Assembly (NCBI GenBank): GCA_030704615.1
Contig: CM060731.1
Location: 87,026,756 to 87,090,755, forward strand
Direction of reading: 5' to 3'
DNA length: 64,000 bases
Source: Takakia lepidozioides
Taxonomy: Eukaryota > Streptophyta > Takakiopsida > Takakiales > Takakiaceae
Shown: piece after piece, positions 31,401-43,075 of the stretch
How positions within the stretch are numbered: the first letter of the stretch is position 1
How the letters are laid out: each line of letters begins with the position of its first letter
The notes under the pieces: model-generated
What the model was told of the DNA's origin: nothing
Databases searched by the model: none
The model's input: the letters and a program-made list of their open reading frames with translations, nothing else
Translations under genes and position numbers: made by a program

Positions 31401-34400
31401 GCAGAATGATTTCCTTTGCTACATTCTTCCATGTTGGAGAAGGATAGGTGGAGCTGGTTGTAGAGTATTGTCTACACAAAAGGTACCAGTAGCCATACAA
31501 GCTCCTCAAGTATCGCTTAGCCTTTCCTCTTTCTCTCTCTTACCCACCATCTTTGTTCTGCCCAAAGGAGGCTCGGGGTCTCTAGCACAAGGCTACGGCA
31601 GACAATCTTATAAGTACTTTCTCTCTCTCTCTTGTTTGACCTTGGCACTAGAATGAAATTTAAACTCAGGGTGCGCAGTTTACCTTTGAACAATAAACAG
31701 ATGCAGAGAGGAAAGGGAGATTGTTAATGCCCAATGACAATGTTCATTTTCAGATAAATGTCCCGGGTACTCTCATCAGAAAGCAATCCTCTTCAGGACC
31801 ATCAAGAACATGGTCCCTGCACCTCTGTGCACCAACTTTAAAAATGTCAAGGCTGAGCTAAAGCCCTGGCCATGTTGGGGTCTAATTGCTGGGCAGCTCA
31901 CACACAGCAGATTGATGCTTGTGTGAAGGGCTTTCTAGAGGAAATCTGGAAAGCCTGATCTAGTTGTTTATATCAAGGTAAGTCCCACTACCCTCGCAAA
32001 GGTAGTGTCTGTTGCCTCTTGTTCCCCCCCAAACTGGGCACGCAGTATATGGCCACAAGGCTACAGCAAAGGACGTCTTATGAGTAGATTCTCTTTGCAG
32101 CAGATATTGCTGCAAACAATTATTGGACCAAAGCAAACAACATCATTCAATGTAGTGTGGCTGAGTACGACACCTTTCCTTCCTTTCCTTCCGCTCGAAT
32201 ACAATGGAGTCTTTACAATCCATCATCTTTCATCACCACATTTGGCCCTAACCATCCCACTGGCTACAAATTCAGCCATTTCACAGTTAGCAGAGACCAG
32301 ACTTTTTTTGTTCAGCACAACCTAGGTCCAACAATTTTGCCACCTTTTAAACAACATCAGAAGTCATCCTAACAAAGAATGCAAGGATTAGTACATCCAC
32401 AAGGGTCTCAGGGTAACAGACATTGGCATCTGCACGGCAGGTCTCAACCACTCACTAAGTCTACAAAGAGAGGTTCCTTGTCATCAGGGACCATACAATC
32501 ATGTCTTCCTACCTCTCTGAGAAGCTCTATACATCCCCCATGAGGGCCTTGAGGGATGGCACGATGCAGTAAAACATTCTCCAAGACTAGAATGTGTCAA
32601 GTCTGTACAACCCAGGGAGTAGAGACACAGTATCATCGCCTTTTCTCCTCACCTACATACTATGGGGTCTGAGGGAGATACTACTTGTCTTTAGAGGCTC
32701 CCAGTCTTTGGGAGGCTTTCAGATTTGAAGACCTGAACTGCCTGGTCAGCTTACTACGGGCTTCAATTGGTGTTTTTAAAGTGGTTTGTTGTTATCCCAC
32801 TTTATTCCATGGGCATTGGGACACCCTTGTGACCATTACAAAGTCAATGCCTATGCCCCGCTTGCGCTGGGAACAACAGGGAAATCAAAAGTGAACTACA
32901 TTTCTTCTTTCACTGCCCTTTATACTATGAGATCTGTGGGAGATTCAACTGTCTATTTTGGGATATCCAATCTCTCACCGAGGCCTTCCATCTTGAATGC
33001 CTACCGCCTACCTACATGAAGTGTTGAGTCTTAGACAATCCCTTGAGCAAAGGTTGCTTTTGGGCTGCTTGTGGTCCCTCTCTCTTTCTTGTTACAATGG
33101 CCACAAGGCTACGGCAAACAACGTCTTATGAGTACAATCTCTTTCTTGTTTCTTTCTTCCTCTTGTTCCATATCTAAGCTCTTCAAGCTTCCCAGAGACG
33201 TTACAAAGTAATGTTTCATTTCATTTCCTTTTTCTCTTGCTTGAGATTGGAATTGGTCTATGGTTTCTGTGGTTCTACTGGATGTCCTGCTCATGTCCCT
33301 CGGTCATTTGGGCCTCTTGCTTATGTAAGAGTTTTTCTTTCTTTGTCCGCCTTAGAGAATCTCTGAACTTAAATTGCAGATGGCCAGTTGTTGGGGGGCC
33401 CCACTTTTTCTTTCAGTCTTGTATTTTATGTTCCTTTGTCCCTGTATGAGGTGTTCACTCTTAGACAATCCCTTGAGCAATTGGGCTGCCTGTGGAAGGC
33501 CCCTCTCTCTTTCTTGTTTCTTTCTTTCTCGTCCCATAAGGTCTTTCAGCTTCCGAGAACATTATAAAGTACCATTTCATTTCATTTCCAAGCTCTTTGA
33601 ACGTTCTGTGGGCATTATCAAAGTTACTTCTGATGAAACAACCTTGATCCTACTCTAAAAAAAGGGGTTACTATTAGAGAGGAAACAGTGACAAGACCTT
33701 CCTGGATTTTCTGAAATGGTGAAGATATAGCCCCAGCTACTGAAGATTCCTTGGTATCAGTAGGTAGATGAGAATCGGTGTGTAAGACCAGAATTTTCAG
33801 GTAACCCTAAATGCCACTTGCTAAACATCCTTCAAATTGATCATCCTTTTGATGTACAATGCTCAATGCAGTTGAAGCAGACAAGAGAAAAAGTGGCGCT
33901 TACCTGCACTAATTCTTTTTGGGCCTTGCACGCAGCTTCCCTTTGCTCCTGTAGCTCCCTCCTTGCCACCTCAAGCTGGTCATGCATAGCTTTCTTATCC
34001 AAAGTCAAATTTTCCAGTGCGTGACTCCTGCTACTCAGGTCAGTTGCAAGCCTCTCATTCTCCTGTGTCTTTCTTTTCATTTCTATCCGAAGTTTCTTGA
34101 TCTCTGAAGCCAGACTATCATTTCCGAGGTCAGCCACTATCTCATTAAGTCGGCATGCATCCTCCTCCAGCTGCCTTACTTCCATTTTCAGAATTGTCAC
34201 CTGTAACACAACCAAAATGTTGCAATTCTGAGTACACTAACGCCACAGCAAACTATGAACTTGCACACAAACATCCACAAGTTGGACTACAATTCAAAAC
34301 CATCGTCAATCACTAAAGACAGGGTATAGCTAGCATGCATAGGTATCAAAAGGCTGGATATCAATTTTCTCCAACTCGGACATCAAATGGTATTGTCAGA

Positions 34401-37400
34401 TTTGTCTTCCCCTTCCTTTCCTCATTTTTGTTTTAGTTCCCATATCCCACTCTGACCTGTACACCATATTCATCACGAGCCTCTTGTGCCTCTTCCAGCG
34501 CCTCTCGCAATTGCTCAATGTCATGATGGGCCACTTTGAGCTGCTTGCCACGCTCATGTAAACGGTCAGCATAGTGGTTCTCCAGACTTTTTAGCTGACA
34601 CTGCAAGAACGAGCTTTCGTTCACCAGCCACTGTGCCAGCTTCTTCCTCTTGTTCTGACATTTGGTCAGTTTGTCTTTTAGTTTTCCAATCTCCTCGTGT
34701 CTCACCTGGACCACCCATGTTTCAGATAATGTCTCTCTCTCTCTCACACACACAAAAGCAGGGTTCAAGCACTACCTCAAGGGACTTTACAATGCACACC
34801 AGGATAGTTCAATCTAAGATTGCATTGCCTATTAGTATCTGTGAATCCACACCACTGCAAACAAGGGAATCATGCTTCCGTGACTGGAAGTTCAGTTTTT
34901 TCTTCTTTTTTTTTTTGGTCTTTCTTTCTTTTCTCTTTCAGTTTGTTAAGAAAGGGCTTGGGCAGTTGAGCCCTTTGATTCACCTTCTGAATTTGCTCTC
35001 TTTCACATGCTACTTCCACACATGCCCTGGGAATACCAGCCCCACGAATGCAGGTCCTCTGCTCTGCTGCATCAGCCTTTCCCTGTGAATGCCCAACTTC
35101 AAGATTCAACTTCAACCTTCAAAGCATTCAGCTGACGAGTGGAGAGCTGCTCAGGATAACTGCTCATATACAATATAAATAGTGGGGTCATGGGGCATTT
35201 TTGAGATTCCAGACAAATTCTGGATGTGGTGTAGCTTTGGACTCAACTCCCTTACCTCTCCAGGTTGGAGCTGACCACTGAGGAGATTAACCCTTGTTTG
35301 CAGCACTTCCACCTCGTCAAGTGCTCCTTCTGCAACACCAACTTTGCTGAGTAAGACAAATACAATGCATCAGCCAATCCTCCTTCAGGTAATATGACTG
35401 GCACAATGTAGAAGAGAAAACTGCGACCCAGATACTAGCCACACATGCCTGGAAACACGACGTAGGCTACGGCAAACAATGTCTCTCTCTCTCTCTCAGT
35501 GTGCAAACAACGCCTTATAAGTACATTCTCTCTCTCTCTCTCTCCTCTCCGTCCTTAAGCTCCCGACGAGATGAATTCAAGGTCAGATGGTGGGGTCAGC
35601 TGCAACATATGCCCAACACCAGATATCCTAAGTTAATTGACTCTATATCTTGGAAACAGGACCGCCCTGTCAAACAGGCTAAGTCCTGGCAGAAGAGAGT
35701 AGAAGAGATCCTCAAGGACCTGGACCTGGATCCGCAAGTCTTGACCCTGCTGGATAAATCTGACTTAGAGGCTGTAGTGTCCTCAGCCATGTCTGTTGCC
35801 ATGAGATTGTCTGATGAAAATGAAGTTAGGCAGAAAACTTCCCTGAACTTGTTTCCAGTCTGTGACATGGGGGAGGACATCTTGGATGACCTCAAGGGTC
35901 TACCCACTCTCGGCACTAGACTGAAATTTAAACTCAGGGCAGGAAGCCTACCTTTGAACAGCAAACAGAAGCAGAGAGGAAAGGGAGAGTGCAATTGCCA
36001 GTTGTGTGGGCAATCTGAAGACAGTATTCATTTTCTGATACACTGTCCGGGGTTCTCTCACCAAAGAGACGCTCTCTTCAAATCTATTAAGGGAATGTGC
36101 CTGTACCCCTGTTTACCAACTTTGAAAGTCTCGAGGCTGAGCCAAAAGCCCAGGCCCTCCTGAGGCCTAGTTTTTGGGCAAATCACACACAGCAGATTGA
36201 TGCTTGTGTGAAGGGATTTCTAGAGGATATCTGGAAAACCCGGATTAATTCTTTATATGGAGGTAAGTCTTACTACCAACGTCAGCCCCTGACAGAGGTA
36301 GGTTCTGTCCCTTTTGGTCCCGCTCAAACTGGGCGCGGGGTCAATGGCCACAAGGCTACGGCAAACAACGTCTTATGAGTACAATCTCTCTCTCAGATGG
36401 ATACCCAAAAAAACACAAACACACTTCTCACCAACCTAGTTTTAGTTGGGCAAGAAAGTCCTCTTGCTGCTGCAAGGCAAGGGAAACATTGAGCTTCGCA
36501 ATCTCATATGTTTGTGCAACTGCATCGCATGTGTAAGTCCTCATAGCCTACAAAATATCTTTCAATTAGAATCCCACAACAGCACCCAGATATTGCTGCA
36601 AAAATAGGGGCAGCACAAAACTTTCGGTGTAAGAGCTTTCTATGTTTTGCCAGTCATTTCCATCCTTCAATGCTGCAGGACAGGGTTGGACTGAAAGGGG
36701 AGCAAGTTGAAAACACCGATATTGCAAAGAGAACAACTTCCATTTGGGACTTGAATATTAGGGGCACAACGACGTTGTATACACATGCTTGACATCCTTC
36801 CACAGTGGTTGTGGCTCAAACAGCCCCAACCTCATCAGAAGGAATTCCTCCAAGCAAGCCCAATTAATTCAATTCCAAACTCTTACAGAAATATTGCAGT
36901 CAGCAGGTGTCATAGCTGTTGTGTGGTTACTACAGCGCCCTTTAGTATTAGACTTGGATTTCGTGAAAACAGGCATAGTGACGAGAAGGGGTGTAGACGA
37001 TGTGGGGAGGGGTGTTTGAAGACGACCCTTGGGATGGGTGTTATTTATCACAAGGTTGTTTCTGTGACTATGGTAAAAGGGAGGACTGTGAGCAAGAGTT
37101 GCCTTAACCCTGAAGCCAAATTAATACGAGTAAAACCTCCTTGGTGAGGAAGAGTCGCTGCCACACTCAAAAACAGAAAATCGAGAGTTCCATTGAGCAA
37201 TATAGCTCTTACCGTAGAGAAGTCTTGATCGAGCTGCCTCTTGTCGAGATCCCATAAATTCAAGTGGATCTCGAGCTTTTGCTGCAGGATACCCTTCTCT
37301 GCCTGTAAAAATCCTCTCTGTGAGTTGCAGTCTAGCTCCCCTCTCATGCCTTCATCCATTGATTTCTGCCAAAGGTGCCCATGGCAAGCTGTTAGCAAGA

Positions 37401-37501
37401 GGGACCCACGCCACAGTTTGGGCTTCTACACCCACAAGAATTAAGCTCAATCGTGGATAGGCACTGACCAGGACTTGCTTCACCTGAGCGCCTATACGCA
37501 T
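28433..37501 (-). CDS. Host coiled-coil protein, about 11 exons
   Basis: Exons (5' to 3', minus strand) with GT-AG sites: 37469-37501 (weak), 37213-37365, 36432-36547, 35256-35346, 34984-35082, 34457-34705, 33904-34200, 30832-30987, 30290-30400, 28933-29064, 28433-28630. Phases agree at every junction (the 116- and 91-base exons compensate), totalling 545 codons with TGA at 28433-28435. The middle is coiled coil: HEEIGKLKDKLTKCQNKRKK, REALEEAQEARDEYGV, MEVRQLEEDACRLNEIVADL, EIMQ-type heptads in QLLEDLRQENENLRVRCSEL, TLEKVVRDVERKD. The tail is Pro/Lys-rich with a possible nuclear signal RKHKRP and ends FSIPRLK. I do not recognise the family. Its introns hold LINE-B copies (31.6-32.1, 33.1, 35.5-36.4 kb). 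The true first exon may lie further upstream, and exons could be missing between 30987 and 33904. Confidence 0.75.
31577..32095 (+). mobile_element. LINE-B copy in intron
   Basis: 31640-32095 matches 35915-36380 (TTTAAACTCAGGG, AGCAGATTGATGCTTGTGTG, GGCCACAAGGCTAC) and ends CTTATGAGTAGATTCTC. At 31577-31640 an older 3' end (CACAAGGCTACGGCAGACAA, then TATAAGTACTTTCTCTCTCT) lies directly before it. It sits in the antisense orientation inside an intron of the coiled-coil gene. Confidence 0.7.
33010..33600 (+). repeat. Intronic duplication with LINE-B end
   Basis: CTTAGACAATCCCTTGAGCA, TCCCTCTCTCTTTCTTGTT and the CATTTCATTTCC block occur at both 33020-33230 and 33455-33590, a direct duplication about 430 bases apart. 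The first copy contains a LINE-B 3' end (ATGGCCACAAGGCTACGGC...GTCTTATGAGTACAATCTC) at 33099-33145; the second lacks it. The insertion therefore postdates, or was lost after, the duplication. Confidence 0.5.
35459..36396 (+). mobile_element. LINE-B fragment in intron (RT C-terminal region)
   Basis: Coding part 35574-36163: the peptide includes WGQLQHMPNTRYPKLIDSIS, TRLKFKLRAGSLPLNSKQKQ and a zinc-knuckle-like CNCQLCGQSEDSIHFLIHCP, the C-terminal Cys/His region of non-LTR reverse transcriptases. The same protein lies on the minus strand at 43076-43670. The 3' UTR ends CACAAGGCTACGGCAAACAA and CGTCTTATGAGTACAATC, then TCTCTCTC instead of poly(A). A 3'-end relic with (TC)n at 35465-35547 precedes it. 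It lies in the intron between exons 35346 and 36432. Confidence 0.75.
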
Positions 37502-38170
37502 CTGACTTATGCCAATTTCCGAAAGAATATACAGCACCAGGGAGCAAAGAATGCATCGGCTTTTTCACCTTACTTGACATATAGCTGCTCTATGTGCAAC
37601 TGTTGTGTGTAGTTCAGTGTTTCTCTCTGCAGTGAATAAGCCCATAACTAACCGGGTGGCCAGTCCTCCAGGGTGTACTTACATTTCGGGTATACACAAA
37701 TTCAGAAAAAGATATAGTGATTCGTTAGATGCCGCCTGCCCAAACCATCATGAAGCTCTGATGGGAAAAACTGATTGGTCACAAGCTGGTTTGCTAGCGA
37801 CAGTCAGAAATCGCACACGTGGAGCTCGCTCACTTAGTAGAAGTCTATGCGCTAGTTCCTGTACCGCCTCCCAAAACCATCTTGAAGCATAAGTACAGAA
37901 TGGCTTTTATCAAGCTCCCGTAGACACAGCCATACCCTTCGTTCTTGCAATCTATCTGTCCTCCTCTTTCTACCTCTCCCCGCCTTCGCCGAAGATGGAC
38001 ACGGAGATTCGTTCGAACGAATATCAAGATAGACATCAGGTTTGGACAAAAGGGCCAACGTCTCAAGTTAGGGCGCGTCGATAGAGTTTCATGGTTGCCC
38101 GCCTACTACATACATGCATGCCATGACCACATGCACATGCTTGATGTAGCATAGATATGATCTCATTGCA
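37502..38170. other. Upstream region of coiled-coil gene
   Basis: It should contain the promoter and 5' end of the minus-strand coiled-coil gene. A minus-strand open stretch at 37852-38060 (SKPDVYLDIRSNESPC and KRRTDRLQERRVWLCLRELD) looks protein-like but has no ATG near its start. It could be an additional upstream exon. Nothing else is supported. Confidence 0.35.
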
Positions 38171-38172
38171 TG

Positions 38173-38225
38173 ATTTTTTTTTTTTTTTTTTTTTTTTTGA
38201 GAACAGGGTTTATTGCCCTGATTAA
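38173..38225 (-). mobile_element. LINE-A or SINE 3' tail with poly(A)
   Basis: T26 at 38173-38198 followed by GAGAACAGGGTTTATTGCCC. On the minus strand this is CAGGG-CAATAAA-CCCTG-TTCTC and then poly(A). The long clean tail suggests a young insertion. Its body to the right of 38225 has no coding similarity I can see, so it may be a SINE using the LINE-A ending. Confidence 0.55.
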
Positions 38226-39786
38226 TTCTAGCGATGAGCAAAGGTCGGAAGCTAGTTTAGCATAGAGCAGGTATAGGGTGCCATAGTGCCACATCATCAT
38301 CACCACGTTTTGTAGCCACCTGTTGTCGCCACCTATCATCGTCAATTTCTTTGGAATCTGCCCGGGCTGCCCGAAAATAACCGGAAAATACCCCGGAGAG
38401 GTGTGCGCGGGGAAGGGTTGACGGTCCTTGAGCGCGAAGGGGTTTCACACAGCGATCTCAGAGGGAGGGCATGCAAACTATGGGCCGTAAGTGCCAGGTG
38501 GGCCTATAGCCACTCGAGACGACGAAGTCCATCTCCCCTTCGATGTAACTGCGGCGCCGAATTTCCATCCGGGGGGATGGACTTCGGTGGCAGATGGCCG
38601 ACTGTTCCCCATGGATGAGAAAGAGTAAGCGGTTCATCCGCCGCTGGCATGATGAACACGTTACACGATGATTGGTGGGTAGGTGGGACCCAGTTCCTCC
38701 ATTATTAGAGCCCGCAGTGCTCTTCCGCTTCTCATCATTTGGAAAATCAAAGGGCTTCGTTGCTGTCTGCAAGGTCATTGTCATCGACAACAAACATGTC
38801 CTCAGGGCTTCTTTTGCAATGATGTCGTGCTTGCGGAACCATGATGACCGCCCTTATGGAGGCTTCGATTATGCAATGTATTCGGCCACATCGGGAGATA
38901 TCGTTATCTAGCACACAGTTTCCACAGAAGATAGTGGGGCGAATGTAGAAACATTGTCAACTTTTGAGTATATCCCAGGCCACTACGCCTTCGAGCGGGG
39001 TGACGATCTTGGTCTGAGGAGTCCGTGGCTCCTGCACATCCTTGATTCCGATTTTTCCAGCTACGGCGTGCACACATGCAAAAGAATGTGCACTTGCTAT
39101 GCTGTTGCGGTGGAACTGCTACCAGTGGACGTGGGTGGACTCCATTGGAGAGACGTATACTCCTGACGGAGTGCGCTCCTCTTCTCCATTGTATGGCGAC
39201 ATTTGCATTGGTGTGGAGGACAAAAAAGTGAAGCTTTCCATATTCGATGGTGGTATGATTGAAGGGCATGACATTGTGGTGAACATCAACAGGGGCGGTA
39301 CAACGGCTGCAATCCAGTTTACCTGGAGGAGCCCGATGACTCATGAGCTAGTTTTCATAGCAGTCGAAGTTCCGTTGACAACGTGACTTGTATTCAGAAG
39401 GCAGAAGGCTATAGATTTGTTTGCACCATCAACATAGTAGACATGCTTCAAATGCAATTCATGTGGATCAATAAAAACCCCATTGTGCCCTCTTTTTTGT
39501 TCTATTCTGTATCCATCGTTCCCACAATGCATCATTCCTCATTTCGTTTCGGATTGAGAGTGGGGGTGGATTTTAGAAGTGGCTGGTAGGCTGTAATGGG
39601 CGCCCATTGTACAGAGCAGTACCACCCTACCATTCGCAAAACATTGTCTTTCAATATGTAATTCTAAAAAACATTGCCCAACCTCCTTCATCGAGAGGTC
39701 CTTGTCCCCCTATGACCGTGACACCCTCAACCCTATGACCGTGGACAATCATTTCCGGAAAAAAAATTCCTGCTTATGTTTTTTTC
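38226..39786 (+). other. Unassigned region with a broken hypothetical ORF
   Basis: The plus-strand frames 38954-39166 (YIPGHYAFERGDDLGL) and 39160-39386 (YGDICIGVEDKKVKLSIFDG and HDIVVNINRGGTTAAIQF) look like one beta-rich protein split by a frameshift near 39165. I do not recognise it. GGCGCCGAATTTCCATCC at about 38550-38568 is the core of the satellite at 63 kb. The region ends at the GCTCATG-type terminus below and may belong to the same element. Confidence 0.35.
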
Positions 39787-39857
39787 GATACTTTACGACT
39801 CTGCTCATGGCTCATGCCGCTCATGGCTCATGGCTCATGAAATAGCAGCCCCCCTAT
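39787..39857 (+). repeat. GCTCATG-rich terminus of the satellite-bearing family
   Basis: CTGCTCATGGCTCATGCCGC, then further GCTCATG copies, end in CTCATGAAATAGCAGCCCCC. Reversed, the same end occurs at 60074-60130, and a close variant ends at 48075. It marks the right end of an element whose body lies to the left. Confidence 0.65.
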
Positions 39858-39981
39858 TCAGTCCACATGTACATAAGTATGTTTAGATCACATATGCAAA
39901 GTTGCAACCCACACGAGCAACAAGAAAAATATTTACATCAATCGATTAATCGGATGTATACAAAATACATCATGAGAATAT

Positions 39982-41191
39982 CTACAATGCCCCTCTACGC
40001 GATCCCTGTCTCAAAGGAACCCTATTTCTATCATACACATCCCACTCACGCTGTAATCGGAGGTCCCAATCATCCCGAGAGAACTCGTATGATGCAAATA
40101 GCTTGCTGCCAGCCCTAATAGTCCTACTAGCACATGTCATCACAAACATGTGCATCCCCTCACAGTATACCGACGTATGACCACAAAAGCTCTCATGCCC
40201 ATCGCTTCGCTCGTCCCATACTACATTGGTTCTCCTAGGATGACCAAAAGAACTGTTGACCAGCCTAACAACATTGCCGAAGATATTGGGGTCACCATCA
40301 CAAAATTTGATCGCAATGGGAGACAACCCCCGTCTACGTACATCCTGTCCGTTGACACACAAAATATAGGGTAGGATGTATGGGGCTTCAAGGCATAATG
40401 TACGGAACTCCCCGGAGGTGTAGTATGGACCGTAGTAGGGAAACAAGTCCACCATGTTGTTTCTCCGAGGAGGAACCACAATATCATTGATCGTGAATAA
40501 ACCCCGACCCATAGCAGGGTCTGTAGCGGCTCTCACAACATACCGTCTCCCCCAATACTCGAACTCCACATTCTCTTGGATGGGGGTGGGAGGGTCAAGA
40601 GATTCCCCCAACAGCGAGGCTGGACGGTCCTCAGTAACATAGTCCTATGCGCTTCCCATCGAGGGCGAGGATCCGGCTCAGGCCGCCCAAGCCGAAGGGG
40701 AGGAAACCTAGGGCAAAGTCGACCCCTCCTAGGGGTTCGGGGGGCACATACACGTGGAGGTGGAGGTGGAGGTGGAGGTGGTGGCGGAGGAGATGAAAGT
40801 GGAGGTGGTTGAGGATGTAATGTCGGAGGTGCAGCCGGGGGTACAACGTCCGGATCAGGTACTACCGGAGGTGGATCAGGCAAAGAAACAGACGGGGGGG
40901 GGGGGGGGGGCACAATCGGCCTACAAGCTGCTACTGCATGTACGGTGCGGAGAATCATCAGATGAGGACACTGGATTAGGGGGACCGCCTGAGGAAACTG
41001 GGGGGGGGGGCTACTCGTCGTCGGCCATAACGCCTACGACACTTACGATACCCCTCGACCCTACGCATCTCATCTACGTGTGTCGAGCGGCTTTTATTCA
41101 CCCATCCCTTAGCTATCCGAGGTGGAAACTCCAAGATAGAAGCGTTGGAAATCTCTAAGTACTCAGCCCGCTCAGAACAATCAGTCAAGAC
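39982..41191 (-). CDS. SET-domain protein gene, possibly frameshifted
   Basis: An upstream exon opens at acceptor GTTGTAG (41191) and reads SERAEYLEISNASILEFPPR, RIAKGWVNKSRSTHVDEMRR. A Pro-rich stretch with C-runs (40880-40915 and 41000-41010) follows in mixed frames. The C-terminal part (40650-39982) is open and SET-like: FEYWGRRYVVRAA, MGRGLFTINDIVVPP (GRGLF block), FPYYGPYY, RLVNSSFGHPRRTNVVW (the N.S....NV block), and TIRAGSKLFASYEFSRDDWD (the GSELF.SYE block before the C-terminus). SET proteins transfer methyl groups to lysine. A one-base shift near 40640 separates the SET frame from the preceding part, so either an intron or a frameshift lies there. It abuts a repeat terminus and could be element-carried. 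Confidence 0.6.
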
Positions 41192-43050
41192 CTACAACTA
41201 GTGTATCATGGGGGTGCTTCCTATTTGTATTCCTTCTTGCATTCATGTTAGCAAGTTACCTTACTGTCTAGCATTAAGTATCAGATTGCTTCTGCAATCT
41301 ACCATGTTCCATCTACTCAGCTTCACTCATATCTCTCTACACGGTGTGAGTATGAAATATGAATCATATTAATATCTATCATGTATCAGGCCGAAGCCAT
41401 GGTGTCTCTAATCTGCTCTACAGTGCATCTCTACAGCTTGCATGTATCAAGCATCATCTCGTCGTATCTCCTCCTCTGTGTAAACTCCATCCCTGTGCTC
41501 CCAGATCATGCTCTCCACCGTGATGCCAGAAACATGTCGAAGCCATGATCTCCCCCGTGACATCCAAGAAGTGCTCTAAGAAGTGACGTCCAAGAAGTGA
41601 TCTCAGAAGTGACCCTCTCCATGTCGCTACTCTGCCTATTCTACCTGCAAGCTGTTCTAACCGCGTATGATTTTTGTCACCAATGTACATGGCCACAGTT
41701 CGTAAATGCACCATACAGAAACCCCAGTAGATACTCACATCCCTCCCCCTTCCTAATATTCTCTCAAACTTCTTAGCTGGAATGAGCTCTGACCATGCAT
41801 GCAGCTCAAGAACACAGAATCGTGAACACATCCAGTCAAGCCATGTGGTGCACACCCCAAAGATTACAGCCTTGTGCTAACCCCAAACCCTCATGCATAC
41901 CGATCGTTTATGTTCACAGACTACGATTCACCATGAAGTGCCTCTGACCTATCGTGCACTCTGAGAGAATGCCCTTGCCCTTCTTAGACCCCTTACTTTT
42001 GGAATGCAATGCCCATTATCCCACTCTTGGCACTACCATCGCCCAATCTATGCTGCCATTATACCCTACACTATGTTGACAATGCACCCAAGAGCCACTA
42101 ATTTCACAAGGTTCAGAGATCCCAACACTTCATTATGGCAAGGCCTGAAACTATAACAAAGCTGAGACACCCTTATGATGCATCCAGGTCATGCAAATCT
42201 GCAACAGAGGATTATAACGAGCAGCTGAAAACCCCCAAGTGTTACTAATGCACCCTCCCAATGCAGTAGTCATTTTTTGATTCTCCCTTAGCACTAATGC
42301 ATGCTGCTACAGTTAGCAACGATTGTAAGAAGAGAATAGAGCCTACACAAACATGTCAGCATAAAAAATTGGTGTTAGTGTTTCTATGGCACATCACTGG
42401 AGTATTGCACACTCTCTTTCAGATACACTGCTCATCACCAGGGCTTCACAGCCTTTAACCTCCAACATCACTACTTCACCTTCCATTACCATCACCAAAT
42501 CAGAGTTTACAAGCACAAGATGCTCACTCCATCTATTCTATGCCTTCCCTACCCACAGCTACCTCTCTCCCTCATCCCTCTCTCTACTTGCCTCCATACT
42601 CCAAACAAGAAAAAGAGCCAGTCCAGCTTCGCCCGCCCGGCCTATATCCATCTCTTTGCTCGTCTCCCGCCATCCACCACCACCAGCGTCGCCTGACAAT
42701 CCTTCCCCCCACGTTGAAGCTCTAGTTTCCAAATAAAGCTCGTACAATAAACACTCCACTACCCCAGCCAAAAACGCCCATCCTCACATCTACTGAGAAT
42801 CCCAAACCATTGAGCAGATTCGCTTGCATCAAATCGCGAGTTGGTTGTTTGTCCGCACCTCCATTACAACACCGCTTACATCAGCTACCCCACAGCTAGC
42901 AACGCACCTTCCTGAAACTATAGGGATCAACAATGAATGTACCCGCCATTCATCATTGAGGGATCGCTAACTTCATCCCTGGGCTTTAGCAGAAATTCAC
43001 ACACATAGTGTATCACCTCAAAAATCTTACCTTTGGGAATTAGCTTAAAA
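41192..43050. other. No recognisable gene
   Basis: About 1.9 kb without a supported coding region or clear repeat. Open frames at 42386-42771 are Pro/Ser/Leu-rich and have counterparts on both strands, as expected of biased composition. Confidence 0.4.
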
Positions 43051-43075
43051 ATTTCAAGCTTCAAACCAAAAATAA

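Noticed and set aside
40533-40958. Pro-rich 141-codon minus-strand frame
   Set aside because: It comes from GGT/GGA-rich and C-run DNA. The frame does not agree with the SET-like part except through a shift, so it is not reported as a separate gene.
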